From a bacterium (GTDB taxonomy: Bacteria > Actinomycetota > Acidimicrobiia > Acidimicrobiales > RAAP-2): 34,433 nucleotides of DNA. The translations under genes and the position numbers were made by a program. Each line of letters opens with the position of its first letter. The stretch's first letter is position 1. The stretch covers positions 1-34,433 of the forward strand of contig DAHXOD010000005.1 of assembly GCA_027365055.1 (NCBI GenBank). Direction: 5' to 3'. Shown piece after piece: positions 18,398 through 29,738 of this stretch. The notes below the pieces were generated by a model. That model was not told where the DNA came from, did no database searches, and was given only the letters and a program-made list of their open reading frames with translations.

Positions 18398-18912
18398 CCT
18401 GGTGGACCTCACCGAACCGGGGCCAGTTCCACCCAACGGTGCAGGCGGGCACCAGCGTGCAGGGTGAGCGGACTCCCTGCCCCTGGCTGCGCCACCGCTC
18501 CCGTTGGTGATGGAGACGGCGCGTCGCCTACCGGGCGATTCGAGTCGACCCGCATGATCGCACCACCTGTCGCCCGGGTGCTGCTCGGCCGGGACCGGAT
18601 CGAGTCCGACCGGTCCGTTCCGTTGCACAGCCACTTCGGCCTCGACTCGTTCTACTGCCGGTCGGAGTGGACGGGGCCCACGGGAAAGGCGGCGAGGAAG
18701 GAGACATCGGACGGTGCCGGTGCCCAAGGCCGCCGGTCCCCTGCAGGTGGCCTGTCACGGCGCACCGTCGCCACCTGCGTGCACGATCGACGGACCGCTC
18801 CTCGGAGGCTCGGCGCACGAGCTGACACGCGCGGCCGTGACTGGTGACCGGCACGGTCCGCCTACCGGGTTCGACTCGGTCCACCGCCGATCCTGTTCGT
18901 CCACCATCCCGT

Positions 18913-19242
18913 TCACACCAGGCCCGGGCCACCTCCGTCGGAACCGGACGCCCGGGTCATCAGCTGCACGGCCTTGTCCACCGAGCGTCGGGCCCGGGTG
19001 AGCACCTTCTCCTCCGCCACGAGGGCGTCTGCCAGCAGCCTGTCCGCTGCCGCCCTGCCCGTGTCCCCGTCTGCCACCGGATCCTCGCCCGGATTCCCGG
19101 ACCGCCCGTGGCGCCCGGCAACCGCACCACCACCACCACGCAACACGTCTGCCGCCCAGTGCAGGCGGTCCAAGGCCAGTTCGGCCAAGGTCTCGGCCAC
19201 TGACGTCAGCTGCTCGACGACCTCCTCCGTCCCGTCGATCAC
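18913..19242 (-). CDS. Small predicted helical protein (109 aa), overlapping the acyl-CoA ligase
   Basis: GTGA overlap with the ligase stop; MIDGTEEVVEQLTSVAETLAELALDRLHWAADVLRGGG...AAADRLLADALVAEEKVLTRARRSVDKAVQLMTR... Confidence 0.6.
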   Translation of the reverse strand: MIDGTEEVVEQLTSVAETLAELALDRLHWAADVLRGGGGAVAGRHGRSGNPGEDPVADGDTGRAAADRLLADALVAEEKVLTRARRSVDKAVQLMTRASGSDGGGPGLV

Positions 19243-20885
19243 GACCCGGGGCCGGGCGGAGGTGCTACCTCGACGACCTCGAGTGCCCCGTCTGCATGCT
19301 GGGCACGCAGCACTTTTTTGTCGACTTTCCCCACGCTCGTCTTCGGCAGCTCGTCGATGAAGGTCCAGTGCTCGGGCATCCACCAGCGCGACCCCTTGCC
19401 GTCGAGGTGGGCCACCAGCTCGTCGGCCGTCACAGTCGATCCCTCGTTGCGCACCACCGCCACCAACGGGCGCTCGCTCCACTTCGGATCCGGCACCGCG
19501 ACCACTGCCGCTTCGTGGACATCCGGATGGGCCATCACCTCGTTCTCGAGCTCCACCGACGAGATCCACTCCCCCCCGGACTTGATCACGTCCTTGGTGC
19601 GGTCGGTGATCTGCATAAAGCCGCGACCGTCCAACGTGCCCACGTCGCCCGTCCGCAGCCAACCGTCGTGGAAGCGGTCGCTGTCCGGGTCGCGGTAGTA
19701 GCCCCCGGTGATCCACGGTCCTCGCACCTCAAACTCCCCCACCGTCACGCCGTCACGGGGAAGCTCGCTCCCGTCGTCCGCGCAGGTGCGGATCGCCACC
19801 CCGGGGAGCACCCGGCCGGTCTTGGTCCTCCATTCGAGCTCCGCGTCCGTAGGCGTCCCCCGCGGCGGGATGCCCAACGCGCACAGCGGGCTGGTCTCGG
19901 TCATCCCCCACCCCTGCAGGAGCTCGATCCCGAACTGCCGGTCGAACCGCTCGAACAGCGAGCGCGGCACCGCGGCACCGCCGGCCACCACCATCCGCAC
20001 CGACGACAGGTCGACCGGACTGGTCTCCGCGTAACGGAGCAGATCGTTCCAGATGGTGGGCACACCGGCCGCCAGGGTCGGGCGGCACGCGGCAAAGGCG
20101 GCAGCGAGCGGAGCAGCCTGGAGGTACTGCTGGGGCATCACCAGGTCAGCTCCCACCAGGAACGCCGCATACGGGGTGCCCCAGGCGTTGACATGGAACA
20201 TGGGCACCACGGTGAGCACCCGGTCGAGATGGTTCACCCCGAGGGACGCCGCCGAGCTGACCGCCAGCGAGTGGAGGAAGGTCGACCGGTGGCTGTACAC
20301 CACACCCTTGGGGTTCCCAGTGGTGCCCGAGGTGTAGCACATCGAGGATGCCTGCCGTTCGTCGAGGACCGGCCACTCGTACCCGGCTGACTCCGCGGCG
20401 AGCAGCGCTTCGTAGTCGGAGACCGGCCCGAAGGCGTACTCGGCCCCCTCCTCCCCCCCGGCGACGATCACGTGGGTCACCGTGGTGAGGCGGTCCCACA
20501 CCGCCGCGAGCAGCGGAGCCAGCGAGGCGTCGACGATGATCACCTTGTCCTCGCCGTGATTGACGATGTAGGCCAGCTGTTCGGCGTAGAGGCGCACGTT
20601 CAGCGTATGGAGCACCGCACCCATCGACGGGACGGCCAGGTACGCCTCGAGGTGGCGCTGGTTGTTCCACATGAAGGTCCCGACCCGATCGTCCCGACCC
20701 ACGCCGAGCCGGCTCAGCGCAGCAGCCAGTCGCTCGGCCCGCTCGCCGACCTCGGCGAACGTCGCCTCGACATGCTCGCCGTCCGGGCCGGTCACCGTCA
20801 GGACCCTGCTGTCACCGTAGACCTGCTGTCCATGTCGCAGAATGTCGCTCACGAGCATCGGTGCGTCCTGCATCGTGCTGAGCAT
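19239..20885 (-). CDS. Fatty-acid--CoA ligase (AMP-binding, medium/long-chain type)
   Basis: SSMCYTSGTTGNPKGVVYSHRSTFLHSL, GWGMTETSPL, ITDRTKDVIKSGGEWISSVELEN; SD GGGGAGG before ATG 20885. Confidence 0.92.
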   Translation of the reverse strand: MLSTMQDAPMLVSDILRHGQQVYGDSRVLTVTGPDGEHVEATFAEVGERAERLAAALSRLGVGRDDRVGTFMWNNQRHLEAYLAVPSMGAVLHTLNVRLYAEQLAYIVNHGEDKVIIVDASLAPLLAAVWDRLTTVTHVIVAGGEEGAEYAFGPVSDYEALLAAESAGYEWPVLDERQASSMCYTSGTTGNPKGVVYSHRSTFLHSLAVSSAASLGVNHLDRVLTVVPMFHVNAWGTPYAAFLVGADLVMPQQYLQAAPLAAAFAACRPTLAAGVPTIWNDLLRYAETSPVDLSSVRMVVAGGAAVPRSLFERFDRQFGIELLQGWGMTETSPLCALGIPPRGTPTDAELEWRTKTGRVLPGVAIRTCADDGSELPRDGVTVGEFEVRGPWITGGYYRDPDSDRFHDGWLRTGDVGTLDGRGFMQITDRTKDVIKSGGEWISSVELENEVMAHPDVHEAAVVAVPDPKWSERPLVAVVRNEGSTVTADELVAHLDGKGSRWWMPEHWTFIDELPKTSVGKVDKKVLRAQHADGALEVVEVAPPPGPGS

Positions 20886-21076
20886 GGTGCTACCTCCCCG
20901 GGGTCGTTCCGGACGCCGGTGCGCCCGCCCGGAGCTTACCGACCCCACCGGGGAAGGATGCCCTTGAGACGAGCTCGCTGCGGTGGTGTAATGGGAGCGC
21001 CTCCGCGATTCGGCGCCCGACGCTTCGGATGTCCCGGTCGCCACGCTCGTGAGCCGGGCAGCCCACCACAGACCGC

Positions 21077-21102
21077 GTGCGATCTCCCCCCGGGGATCGC
21101 AC
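21077..21102 (+). promoter_or_regulatory. Hairpin GTGCGATC-n10-GATCGCAC in the 5' region of the SLT-NlpC/P60 gene
   Basis: 8-bp perfect arms 21077-21084 and 21095-21102, just upstream of SD GAGGTGG and ATG 21127. Confidence 0.45.
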
Positions 21103-21126
21103 CTCCGTGTTGACGAGGTGGTTCCG

Positions 21127-22065
21127 ATGGGCAAGGCGATGGCGGTCCTGGGTGGCTTTCTCACGCTGGCGATTGCCGGCGTGGTTGTCGTCGGGAGTGT
21201 GGCCGCGGCGGCGGTCCTCGGTGCGCTCGGCACCCCGGTCGGGACACTCGGGGCGAGCCCAGGGGGCAGCGGCGTCCCGTACCTGCACGCCGGTCCGGCC
21301 GTCCCCACCGGCTGGATCGCCCTCTACCACCACGGGGCCGCGACCTGCCCCGGCCTCCCCTGGTCGGTGCTGGCCGCCATCGGCACGGTCGAGTCCGGGA
21401 GTGGCACCTCGACGGCCACCGGTGTCCACGCTGGGGCGAACCCGGCCGGTGCCGAAGGTCCGATGCAGTTCGAACCGGCCACGTTCGCCGCGTTCGCCAC
21501 CGTCGGGCCGGGTGGCGCCACCCCTCCATCTCCCTACGACCCGGTCGATGCGGTCTACTCGGCCGCCCGGATGCTCTGCACCAACGGAGGGGGCGGTCCG
21601 GCCACCCTGACCACTGCGGTGGAGGACTACAACCACTCCACCGTCTACGTCCACACCGTCTTGACACTGGCCCTCGCCCTCGGTGACGACCCGTCGCTCA
21701 CCACCACCGTGGCTGCCGCGCTGGAGTTCGCCGGTGCTCAGCTCGGCGTCCCCTACCTGTGGGGCGGCACCGGAGCCGGGGGCTTCGACTGCTCCGGACT
21801 CACCCAGGCCGCCTACGCCCACGCCGGCGTGTCGCTACCCCGGGTCGCTCAGGATCAGTTCGACGCCACCCCCCGAGTCCCCGCGAACTCGGCGGTGCTG
21901 CCCGGTGATCTGTTGTTCTTCGGGGACGGGCCCACGGGGGTGGACCACGTCGGCATGTACGTGGGAGCCGGTGAGATGATCGACGCTCCGCACGCCGGTG
22001 CCACCGTCCGCCTCGACAACGCCGACTGGTCGGGCCTGGTGGGCGTCACCCGACCCACCGCCTAG
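21127..22065 (+). CDS. Membrane-anchored two-domain cell-wall hydrolase: lytic transglycosylase-like plus NlpC/P60
   Basis: N-terminal TM; WSVLAAIGTVESGSG...GANPAGAEGPMQFEPATFAAFA (SLT-like); GVPYLWGGTGAGGFDCSGLTQAAYAHAG...DHVGMYVGAGEMIDAPHAG (NlpC/P60 Cys-His). Confidence 0.88.
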   Translation: MGKAMAVLGGFLTLAIAGVVVVGSVAAAAVLGALGTPVGTLGASPGGSGVPYLHAGPAVPTGWIALYHHGAATCPGLPWSVLAAIGTVESGSGTSTATGVHAGANPAGAEGPMQFEPATFAAFATVGPGGATPPSPYDPVDAVYSAARMLCTNGGGGPATLTTAVEDYNHSTVYVHTVLTLALALGDDPSLTTTVAAALEFAGAQLGVPYLWGGTGAGGFDCSGLTQAAYAHAGVSLPRVAQDQFDATPRVPANSAVLPGDLLFFGDGPTGVDHVGMYVGAGEMIDAPHAGATVRLDNADWSGLVGVTRPTA

Positions 22066-22127
22066 CACCCACCGGCGCGCACCCGCCGGCGCGGCCGTCG
22101 GGCTAGCGTCCCGTCGGGGGTGACGAT

Positions 22128-23435
22128 GTGACCGACGATCGGGAACCGGCCGCACGGGACGAAACGGCTGCCGCGCTGTCTGGCCGCAGTGTCCCCGAGC
22201 GCGCCCCGACAGCGAGGAACGGGCGACCGCAGTCGTCCGGGTCGGTCGAGCCCGCCGACCGGTCGAGTCCCGCCTTCCAGCCCGCCTCGCTCGGACCAGT
22301 GGCCCTGCGGAACCGGATCGTCAAGGCGGCGACCTTCGAAGGGGCCACCCCGCATGGCACGGTCGGCCCGGCACTCGTCGACTTCCATGCCCGGGTCGCC
22401 GAAGGTGGAGCGGCCCTGTCGACGGTCGCCTACCTGGCTGTCTCCCCCGAGGGGCGCACCGACCGGCACTGTGTCGTCCTCGGCGATGCCGCCCTCCCCG
22501 GACTGCGGCAGGTGACCGACGCCGTCCACCGGGCCGGTGCGGCAGCATCGGCCCAGCTCGGCCACGCCGGTCCGGTGGCGAACGGACGTTCCAACCGGTC
22601 GGCCGTCCTGTCACCCTCCGGTGGGTTCACACCGACCGGCCCCCGCCTGCGCGCCGCCAGCGGGGCCGATATCGCCCGGATCACCGACGACTTCCGCCGG
22701 GCCGCCGCCGTCGCCGAGGCAGCGGGGTTCGATGCGGTGGAGATCCACCTCGGCCACTCGTACCTGCTCAGCGCGTTCTTGAGCCCCCGGCTCAACCGCC
22801 GGACCGACCAGTGGGGTGGGACGTTGGAGCGTCGTGCCCGGTTCCCCCGCCAGGTGGTCCGTGCGGTCCGTGAGGGGGTCGGCCCCCGGATGGCGGTCAC
22901 CGCCAAGCTCAACATGGCCGACGGGGTCCCCGGCGGGTTCTGGCTCGACGAGAGCATCGAATTCGCCACCATGCTCCAGTCGGACGGCGACGTCGATGCC
23001 GTCACCCTCACCGGGGGAAGCTCGCTGGCCAATCCCATGTACCTCTTCCGGGGCGAGGTCCCCCGGCGCGAGTTCGCGGCCACGCTCCCGGCACCCCTGC
23101 GACTGGGGTTCCGGGCCCTCGGCGGTCGGTTCCTGCGCGAGTACCCGTTCGAAGAGGCCTTCTTCCTCCCCTACGCCCGCCAGTTCCTCGCCGCCCTGGA
23201 CCTACCCTTGGTGCTCCTCGGTGGCATCAACCGCCTGGACACCGTCGATGCCGCCCTGACCGAGGGGTTCGCGTTCGTCGCCATGGCCCGGGCCCTGCTC
23301 CGCCAACCGGACCTGGTCGAGCAGTTCCGCCGCGGGGAGGCGGCGGAAGGGCTGTGCGTCCACTGCAACAAGTGCATGCCGACCATCTACCGCGGCACCC
23401 GCTGCGTGCTCGTCGACGGCCGGACGGTGCGATGA
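22128..23435 (+). CDS. NADH:flavin oxidoreductase / Old Yellow Enzyme family
   Basis: LRNRIVKAATFEGATPHG, AGFDAVEIHLGHSYLLSAFLSPRLNRRTDQWGGTLERRARF, C-terminal CVHCNKCMP. Confidence 0.9.
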   Translation: MTDDREPAARDETAAALSGRSVPERAPTARNGRPQSSGSVEPADRSSPAFQPASLGPVALRNRIVKAATFEGATPHGTVGPALVDFHARVAEGGAALSTVAYLAVSPEGRTDRHCVVLGDAALPGLRQVTDAVHRAGAAASAQLGHAGPVANGRSNRSAVLSPSGGFTPTGPRLRAASGADIARITDDFRRAAAVAEAAGFDAVEIHLGHSYLLSAFLSPRLNRRTDQWGGTLERRARFPRQVVRAVREGVGPRMAVTAKLNMADGVPGGFWLDESIEFATMLQSDGDVDAVTLTGGSSLANPMYLFRGEVPRREFAATLPAPLRLGFRALGGRFLREYPFEEAFFLPYARQFLAALDLPLVLLGGINRLDTVDAALTEGFAFVAMARALLRQPDLVEQFRRGEAAEGLCVHCNKCMPTIYRGTRCVLVDGRTVR

Positions 23436-23464
23436 TCCGGGTGCGCTGAGCCGCGGACCGGCGA

Positions 23465-24973
23465 CTACCGCAGGGCCAGGCGTCCCGGGGTGATCGGTGC
23501 CGGCAACGCGGTCGATCCCATCAGGTACCGGTCGACCGAGGCCGCCGCCGACCGCCCTTCGGCGATCGCCCAGACGATCAGGCTCTGTCCCCGGGTCATG
23601 TCCCCGCAGACGAACACACCATCCACGTTGGTGGACCACGACCGGTCCGCGACCACGCTGCCCCGTGCGTCGAGCTCGAGGCCGAGGTCGGCGACCACCC
23701 CGGACCGCTCGGCACCGAGGAACCCCATCGCGAGGAGCACCAGCTCGCACGGGAGCTCGAATTCGGTGCCGGGAACGGCGCGGAACACCGGCCTGCCGTC
23801 CTCACCCTCGGCCGGCTCCACCTCCTCGCCCCGCAGGGCCCGGACCCGTCCGTCGGCGTCTCCCACGAACTCCTTGGTGGTCACCGCGTAGATCCGGTCG
23901 CCCCCTTCTTCGTGGGCCGCTGACGTGCGCAGGATCAACGGCCACGTCGGCCACGGATTGTCCTCGCCACGCTCGCCGGGAGGTTGGGGCATGATCTCGA
24001 GCTGGTGGACAACCAGCGCACCCTGGCGGTGTGCGGTCCCCAGGCAGTCGGCCCCGGTACCCCCACCGCCGATGATCACCACGTGCTTCCCGTGAGCGGT
24101 GATCGGACTGGACGCCAGCGAGCCTTCCTGGACCTGGTTGGAGGGCTTGAGATAGTCCATGGCCCGGTGGATGCCGTCGAGCTCCCGGCCTGGCACACGC
24201 AGATCCCGCGGGAGGGTCGCTCCTCCGGCCAGCACCACCGCGTCGAACTCGTCCACCAGCTCGGTGGCGCTGATCGATCGGGCACCAGCGGCCGCGGCGC
24301 CGGGAACCTCGGGATCCGACACCCCGACCGAGACCCCACAACGGAACTCGACCCCTTCGGCCACCAGTTGCTCGAGGCGCCGATCGAGGACCGCCTTTTC
24401 CATCTTGAACTCGGGGATGCCGTAGCGCAGCAGCCCACCCGGTCGCTCGGCCCGTTCGAACACGACCACCGCGTGCCCGGCGCGCACCAGCTGCTGGGCG
24501 GCGGCCAGACCGGACGGACCGGACCCCACGATGGCCACCCGCTTGCCGGTCGGGGCCACGGCGACCACCGGACGGACCCAGCCCTCCGACCAGGCGCGCT
24601 CCGCGATCTCGAACTCGATGCGCTCGATGGCCACCGGGTCCGCGTTGATCCCCAGCACACACGATCCCTCGCAGGGGGCTGGGCACAACCGGCCGGTGAA
24701 CTCGGGGAAGTTGTTGGTGGCTTCGAGCCGCTCGATGGCCTCGGACCAGTTGTCCCGGTAGACCAGATCGTTCCACTCGGGTATGAGGTTGCCGAGCGGG
24801 CAGCCCTCGTGGCAGAACGGAATCCCGCAGTCCATGCACCGGGCCCCCTGGACCGACGCCGCCTCGACTGGAAACGGCTCGTAGACCTCCTTCCAGTCGC
24901 GCAGCCGCACCGCCACCGGCCGGCGAGGGGGAAGCTCGCGCTGGTAGTTGAGGAATCCGGTGACCTCACCCAT
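23465..24973 (-). CDS. gltD: Glutamate synthase small subunit
   Basis: [34 protein letters not shown]...[28 protein letters not shown]. Confidence 0.95.
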   Translation of the reverse strand: MGEVTGFLNYQRELPPRRPVAVRLRDWKEVYEPFPVEAASVQGARCMDCGIPFCHEGCPLGNLIPEWNDLVYRDNWSEAIERLEATNNFPEFTGRLCPAPCEGSCVLGINADPVAIERIEFEIAERAWSEGWVRPVVAVAPTGKRVAIVGSGPSGLAAAQQLVRAGHAVVVFERAERPGGLLRYGIPEFKMEKAVLDRRLEQLVAEGVEFRCGVSVGVSDPEVPGAAAAGARSISATELVDEFDAVVLAGGATLPRDLRVPGRELDGIHRAMDYLKPSNQVQEGSLASSPITAHGKHVVIIGGGGTGADCLGTAHRQGALVVHQLEIMPQPPGERGEDNPWPTWPLILRTSAAHEEGGDRIYAVTTKEFVGDADGRVRALRGEEVEPAEGEDGRPVFRAVPGTEFELPCELVLLAMGFLGAERSGVVADLGLELDARGSVVADRSWSTNVDGVFVCGDMTRGQSLIVWAIAEGRSAAASVDRYLMGSTALPAPITPGRLALR

Positions 24974-27900
24974 GGGACACCTCCATCACGGCCTCCTCGA
25001 CCGACCGCCCTTCCGCCGCGGCGCGCTCGGTCGCTTCGAGCACCCGCCGGTAGTCCCGCGGCATCACCTTGACGAAACGGTCGGCGCTGGCGATCCAGTC
25101 GGCCAGGATGGCTCCGGCCACCGCCGAGCCGGTCTCGTCGTGATGCATCAGGATCCGGTCCTTCAGCCAGGTCCGGTCGTCGACGGTCAGGGTCTCCAGG
25201 TCGACCATCTCCGGGTTCACCTGGCGTCTCAACTCGTCCGAGAGGTCGTAGACGAATGCGATGCCACCCGACATGCCGGCACCGAAGTTGCGGCCGGTCG
25301 GACCGAGCACCACCACCCGGCCGCCGGTCATGTACTCGCACCCGTGGTCGCCCACCCCCTCGACCACCGCGATCGCTCCGGAATTGCGCACGCAGAACCG
25401 CTCGCCCACCTGGCCTCGGAGAAACACGTCGCCCGAGGTGGCACCGTAGAGGATCACGTTTCCGGCGACGATGTTCTCCTCGGCCGCGAACGGCGACTCC
25501 TCCGGCGGCCGCACCACGATCCGGCCGCCGGACAGCCCCTTGCCCAGATAGTCGTTGGCATCACCCAAGAGCCGCATCGTCACGCCACGGGGGACGAACG
25601 CTCCGAAGCTCTGGCCGGCCGAGCCCCGGAACGTCAGGTCGATCGTGCCGTCCGGCAATCCCTTGCCACCGTGCCGCCGGGTGATCTCGTAGCCCAGCAG
25701 CGTTCCCACCGTCCGGTTGACGTTGGTCACCAGCACCTCGGCGGCGACCCGCGTGCCGTCCTCGATGGCCGGGCGGCAGGCTTCGAGGAAAGCGTGGTCG
25801 AGCGCACGGTCCAGGCCGTGGTCCTGCTCGGTGATGCAGTGCCTCGCCTGCCCCTCGCCCACTTCGCTCTCGACCAGGATGGGAGCCAGGTCGAGCCCCG
25901 ACGCCTTCCAATGGTCGACCGCGTCGACCGTGTCGAGCAGGTCCACCCGACCCACCGCCTCCTCCAGGGAGCGCAGCCCCAGCGCGGCCAGGTACTCCCG
26001 GACCTCTTCGGCCAGGTACTCGAAGAAGGTCTCGACGAACTCCGGGGTCCCCGAGAACCGCTCACGGAGAACCGGGTTCTGGGTGGCGATGCCCACCGGG
26101 CAGGTGTCGAGGTGGCACACGCGCATCATCACGCACCCCGAGACGACCAGCGGTGCGGTGGCGAACCCGTACTCCTCGGCACCGAGCAACGCGGCGATCA
26201 CCACGTCCCGTCCGGTCTTCATCTGACCGTCGACCTGAACGACGATGCGGTCGCGTAGCCCGTTGGCCATCAACGTCTGCTGTGTCTCGGCCAGACCCAG
26301 CTCCCAGGGGATCCCCGCGTGCTTCTGCGAGGTGAGCGGTGTCGCACCGGTGCCACCGTCGTGTCCCGAGATGAGGACCACGTCGGCGTGCGCCTTGGCC
26401 ACACCGGCCGCCACCGTTCCCACCCCGACCTCGGCGACCAGCTTGACGGAAATGCGGGCCTGGGGGTTGACGTTCTTCAGATCATAGATAAGTTGCGCCA
26501 GATCCTCGATGGAATAAATGTCGTGGTGCGGGGGAGGAGAGATCAACCCCACCCCCGGCGTCGAATAGCGGGTCTTGGCGATCCAGGGGGAGACCTTGTG
26601 GCCAGGCAGCTGGCCCCCTTCCCCCGGCTTGGCCCCCTGGGCGATCTTGATCTGAATGTCGTCGGAGTTCACCAGGTACTCGGAGGTGACCCCGAACCGC
26701 CCCGATGCGACCTGCTTGATCGCGCTCCGCCGGAGATCCCCGTTCGGGTCGGGCGTGAAGCGCTCCGGATCCTCGCCCCCCTCCCCGGTGTTGGACCGCC
26801 CACCGAGCCGGTTCATCGCCACCGCCAGGGTCTCGTGCGCCTCGGCCGAGATCGAGCCGTAGGACATCGCCCCGGTCGAGAACCGGGCGATGATCGACGA
26901 CGAGGGCTCCACCTCGTCCAAGGGGACGGCCGAGCGTTCCGCCGTCTTCAGTCGGAACAGACCCCGGAGCGTGGCCAAGCCGCTGGCCTGATCGTCGACG
27001 GCGCGGCTGTACTCCTTGAAGATGTCGTACCGTCGGGATCGGGTGGCGTGCTGGAGCTTGAAGACCGTCCGCGGGTTGAAGAGATGGATCTCCCCCTCTC
27101 GACGCCACTGGTACTCCCCACCCACTTCGCGATCGCGGTGGGCCATCTCGGTCGGCTGGTCGAGATGACAGAGCCGGTGACGGGCCACGACCTCCTCCGC
27201 CAGCTGGTCGAGGCCCACCCCGCCGATCCGCGACACCGTGCCGGTGAAGTACTCGTCGACCAGACCGCGTTCGAGGCCGACCGCCTCGAAGACCTGGGCG
27301 CCCGTATAGGAGGCCACGGTCGAGATACCCATCTTCGACATCACCTTCACGATGCCCTTGGAGGCGGCCTTGATGTAGTTCCGTTGGGCCTGGCGGGGCG
27401 TGACCCCCACCAGCAGCCCGCTGGCGATCATGTCGTCGATCGTCTCGAACACCAGGTAGGGGTTGATCGCGGCCGCGCCGAACCCCTTGAGCAACGCCAT
27501 GTGATGGACCTCGCGGGCGTCGCCCGACTCCACCACCAACCCGACCTGGGTCCGGGTCCGCTCGCGCACCAGGTGATGATGGACGGCGGAGACCAACAGG
27601 AGCGAAGGGATGGGAGCCCGCTCGGCGTTCGAGTTCCGGCTCGAAAGGACGATGATGTTGGCGCCGCCGGCGATCGCCGTGCTGACCTGGGACCGCACCT
27701 CTTCGATGGCATCGCGCAGGCCTTCGCCTCCGCGATGCACGTCGAACAGGCCGTCGACCGCAAACGCCCGGAACCCGGGGGTCTGACCGTCTTCGTTGAC
27801 GTAGAGCAGCTTGGCCAGGTCGTCGTTGTCGATCACCGGCATCGGCAGCACGATCTGGTGACACGACTCCGCGACCGGTTGCAACAGGTTCGATTCGGGT

Positions 27901-29594
27901 CCGAGGGTCGAGGCCAGAGACGTCACCAGCTCCTCGCGGATCGCATCCAACGGTGGGTTGGTGACCTGGGCGAACAGCTGGGTGAAGTAGTCGTAGAGCA
28001 AGCGGGGACGTTCGGACAGCACCGCGATCGCCGTATCCGATCCCATCGACCCGATCGGCTCGGCCCCGGTCCGCGCCATCGGCCCCACGATCAGGCGGAG
28101 TTCCTCGTCGGTGTAGCCGAACTGGCGTTGACGTCCGACCACCGATGCGTGCTGGGGTACCAGCATGGACTTGGGGGGAAGGTCGTCGAGCTCGATCTGG
28201 CCCGCCTCGAGCCAGTGAGCGTAGGGCTGCTCCTCGGACAGCGCCGCCTTGATCTCATCATCGTCGACGATCCGACCCGCCTCGGTGTCCACCAGGAACA
28301 TGCGTCCGGGTTGCAACCGCCCCTTGCGAACGACCTTGTCCGGCGAGATGTCGAGGACGCCGACCTCGCTGGCCAGTACCACCAGCCCGTCGTCCGTGAC
28401 CCAGTAGCGAGCCGGGCGGAGACCGTTCCGATCAAGCACGGCGCCGATGGTGGTGCCGTCGGTGAAGGCCACCGCCGCCGGCCCGTCCCATGGCTCCATC
28501 AGCGACGCGTGGTAGCGATAGAAAGCACGACGGGCCGGATCCATGCTCCGGTGGTTCTCCCACGCTTCGGGGATCATCATCAGCACTGCGTGGTGCAGCG
28601 GTCGCCCGGCCAGGTGCAGCAGCTCGAGCACCTCGTCGAACGACGCAGAGTCGCTGGCGCCAGGGGTCACGATCGGGTAAGCCCGCTCCAGGCCGGGGAC
28701 CAGCTCGCTGGCACACAGCGCTTCGCGGGCGCGCATCCAATTCCGGTTGCCGGCCAGGGTGTTGATCTCGCCGTTGTGGGCCAGGTAGCGATACGGATGG
28801 GCAAGCGGCCACGAGGGGAACGTGTTGGTCGAGAACCGGGAGTGCACCAACGCCAACCCGCTCACCATGCGCTCGTCGGCCAGGTCCGGGTAGAACCGGG
28901 CGAGCTGGTGGGAGGTGAGCATTCCCTTGTAGACCACGGTGCGAGCCGACAGCGACGCCAAGTAGCAGCCGGCGATCTCGTGTTCCGCCCGCTTGCGGAG
29001 CACGAACACCGAGCGGTCCACGGTGAGCGCGGCGTCGCCATCGTCGGCGGGGAGCTCGCCGGGCGAAGCAACGGAGACGAAGCACTGGTGGAACGACGGC
29101 ATGTCCCCCCGGGCCACGGAGCCCAGCTCAGCGTCGTCGACGGGGACGGTGCGCCACCCGAGGACGGTGAGGCCCTCCTCATCGGCGATGGCCTCGAAGG
29201 ACACTCGAGCCTTGGCGGCCTCGGCCGAATCCGAAGGCAGAAACGCCACACCGGTGGCGTAGCGCCCGGGTCCGGGAAGCTCGAAATCGACCGACTCGCG
29301 GTAGAAGCGGTCGGGAACCTGGACCAGGATGCCAGCGCCGTCTCCGCTGTCCTCCTCACTGCCGGTCGCGCCACGATGCGCCAGATGCTCGAGCGCGGTC
29401 AATGCCTGAAGCACCAACTGGTGGCTCCGACGGCCGTGCAGGTCGGCGACGAAGGCGATCCCACACGCATCGTGCTCGAACCGGGGGTCGTAAAGACCGC
29501 TCACCGGCGGACGGTTCAGAGTCCGGGAGGCGCGACCCACTCGGTCGTGGGCAGGGACGGCACTGGGGGCGGGATCGCCAGGGACGGTCGTCAT
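24966..29594 (-). CDS. gltB: Glutamate synthase large subunit
   Basis: 1542 aa; [20 protein letters not shown] (class-II glutamine amidotransferase Cys), [49 protein letters not shown]. Confidence 0.96.
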   Translation of the reverse strand: MTTVPGDPAPSAVPAHDRVGRASRTLNRPPVSGLYDPRFEHDACGIAFVADLHGRRSHQLVLQALTALEHLAHRGATGSEEDSGDGAGILVQVPDRFYRESVDFELPGPGRYATGVAFLPSDSAEAAKARVSFEAIADEEGLTVLGWRTVPVDDAELGSVARGDMPSFHQCFVSVASPGELPADDGDAALTVDRSVFVLRKRAEHEIAGCYLASLSARTVVYKGMLTSHQLARFYPDLADERMVSGLALVHSRFSTNTFPSWPLAHPYRYLAHNGEINTLAGNRNWMRAREALCASELVPGLERAYPIVTPGASDSASFDEVLELLHLAGRPLHHAVLMMIPEAWENHRSMDPARRAFYRYHASLMEPWDGPAAVAFTDGTTIGAVLDRNGLRPARYWVTDDGLVVLASEVGVLDISPDKVVRKGRLQPGRMFLVDTEAGRIVDDDEIKAALSEEQPYAHWLEAGQIELDDLPPKSMLVPQHASVVGRQRQFGYTDEELRLIVGPMARTGAEPIGSMGSDTAIAVLSERPRLLYDYFTQLFAQVTNPPLDAIREELVTSLASTLGPESNLLQPVAESCHQIVLPMPVIDNDDLAKLLYVNEDGQTPGFRAFAVDGLFDVHRGGEGLRDAIEEVRSQVSTAIAGGANIIVLSSRNSNAERAPIPSLLLVSAVHHHLVRERTRTQVGLVVESGDAREVHHMALLKGFGAAAINPYLVFETIDDMIASGLLVGVTPRQAQRNYIKAASKGIVKVMSKMGISTVASYTGAQVFEAVGLERGLVDEYFTGTVSRIGGVGLDQLAEEVVARHRLCHLDQPTEMAHRDREVGGEYQWRREGEIHLFNPRTVFKLQHATRSRRYDIFKEYSRAVDDQASGLATLRGLFRLKTAERSAVPLDEVEPSSSIIARFSTGAMSYGSISAEAHETLAVAMNRLGGRSNTGEGGEDPERFTPDPNGDLRRSAIKQVASGRFGVTSEYLVNSDDIQIKIAQGAKPGEGGQLPGHKVSPWIAKTRYSTPGVGLISPPPHHDIYSIEDLAQLIYDLKNVNPQARISVKLVAEVGVGTVAAGVAKAHADVVLISGHDGGTGATPLTSQKHAGIPWELGLAETQQTLMANGLRDRIVVQVDGQMKTGRDVVIAALLGAEEYGFATAPLVVSGCVMMRVCHLDTCPVGIATQNPVLRERFSGTPEFVETFFEYLAEEVREYLAALGLRSLEEAVGRVDLLDTVDAVDHWKASGLDLAPILVESEVGEGQARHCITEQDHGLDRALDHAFLEACRPAIEDGTRVAAEVLVTNVNRTVGTLLGYEITRRHGGKGLPDGTIDLTFRGSAGQSFGAFVPRGVTMRLLGDANDYLGKGLSGGRIVVRPPEESPFAAEENIVAGNVILYGATSGDVFLRGQVGERFCVRNSGAIAVVEGVGDHGCEYMTGGRVVVLGPTGRNFGAGMSGGIAFVYDLSDELRRQVNPEMVDLETLTVDDRTWLKDRILMHHDETGSAVAGAILADWIASADRFVKVMPRDYRRVLEATERAAAEGRSVEEAVMEVSHG

Positions 29595-29726
29595 AGGTGC
29601 TCCATCGGGGACGGTGGATCAGGACGCTCGGGACGACGTTGGCCCAAATGCGGTCCACCGATGCTACACGCTGGCGAGCGCGTCGCTACGAGACATCCCT
29701 CGGGGAGGCGAGTCCGCACTTCGTCC

Positions 29727-29732
29727 TACGAT
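29727..29732 (+). promoter_or_regulatory. -10 box TACGAT 6 nt upstream of thiO GTG
   Basis: TACGAT-gagcgc-GTG(29739). Confidence 0.45.
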
Positions 29733-29738
29733 GAGCGC

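Noticed and set aside
20990-21060. tRNA-like start GCGGTGGTGTAATGGGAGCG
   Set aside because: No T-arm GGTTCGAATCC or acceptor pairing could be assembled.
20890-21126. Possible c-di-AMP (ydaO) riboswitch upstream of the NlpC/P60 gene
   Set aside because: Such riboswitches occur before cell-wall hydrolases in actinobacteria, but the conserved core sequence elements were not recognised by eye; an Infernal scan would settle it.
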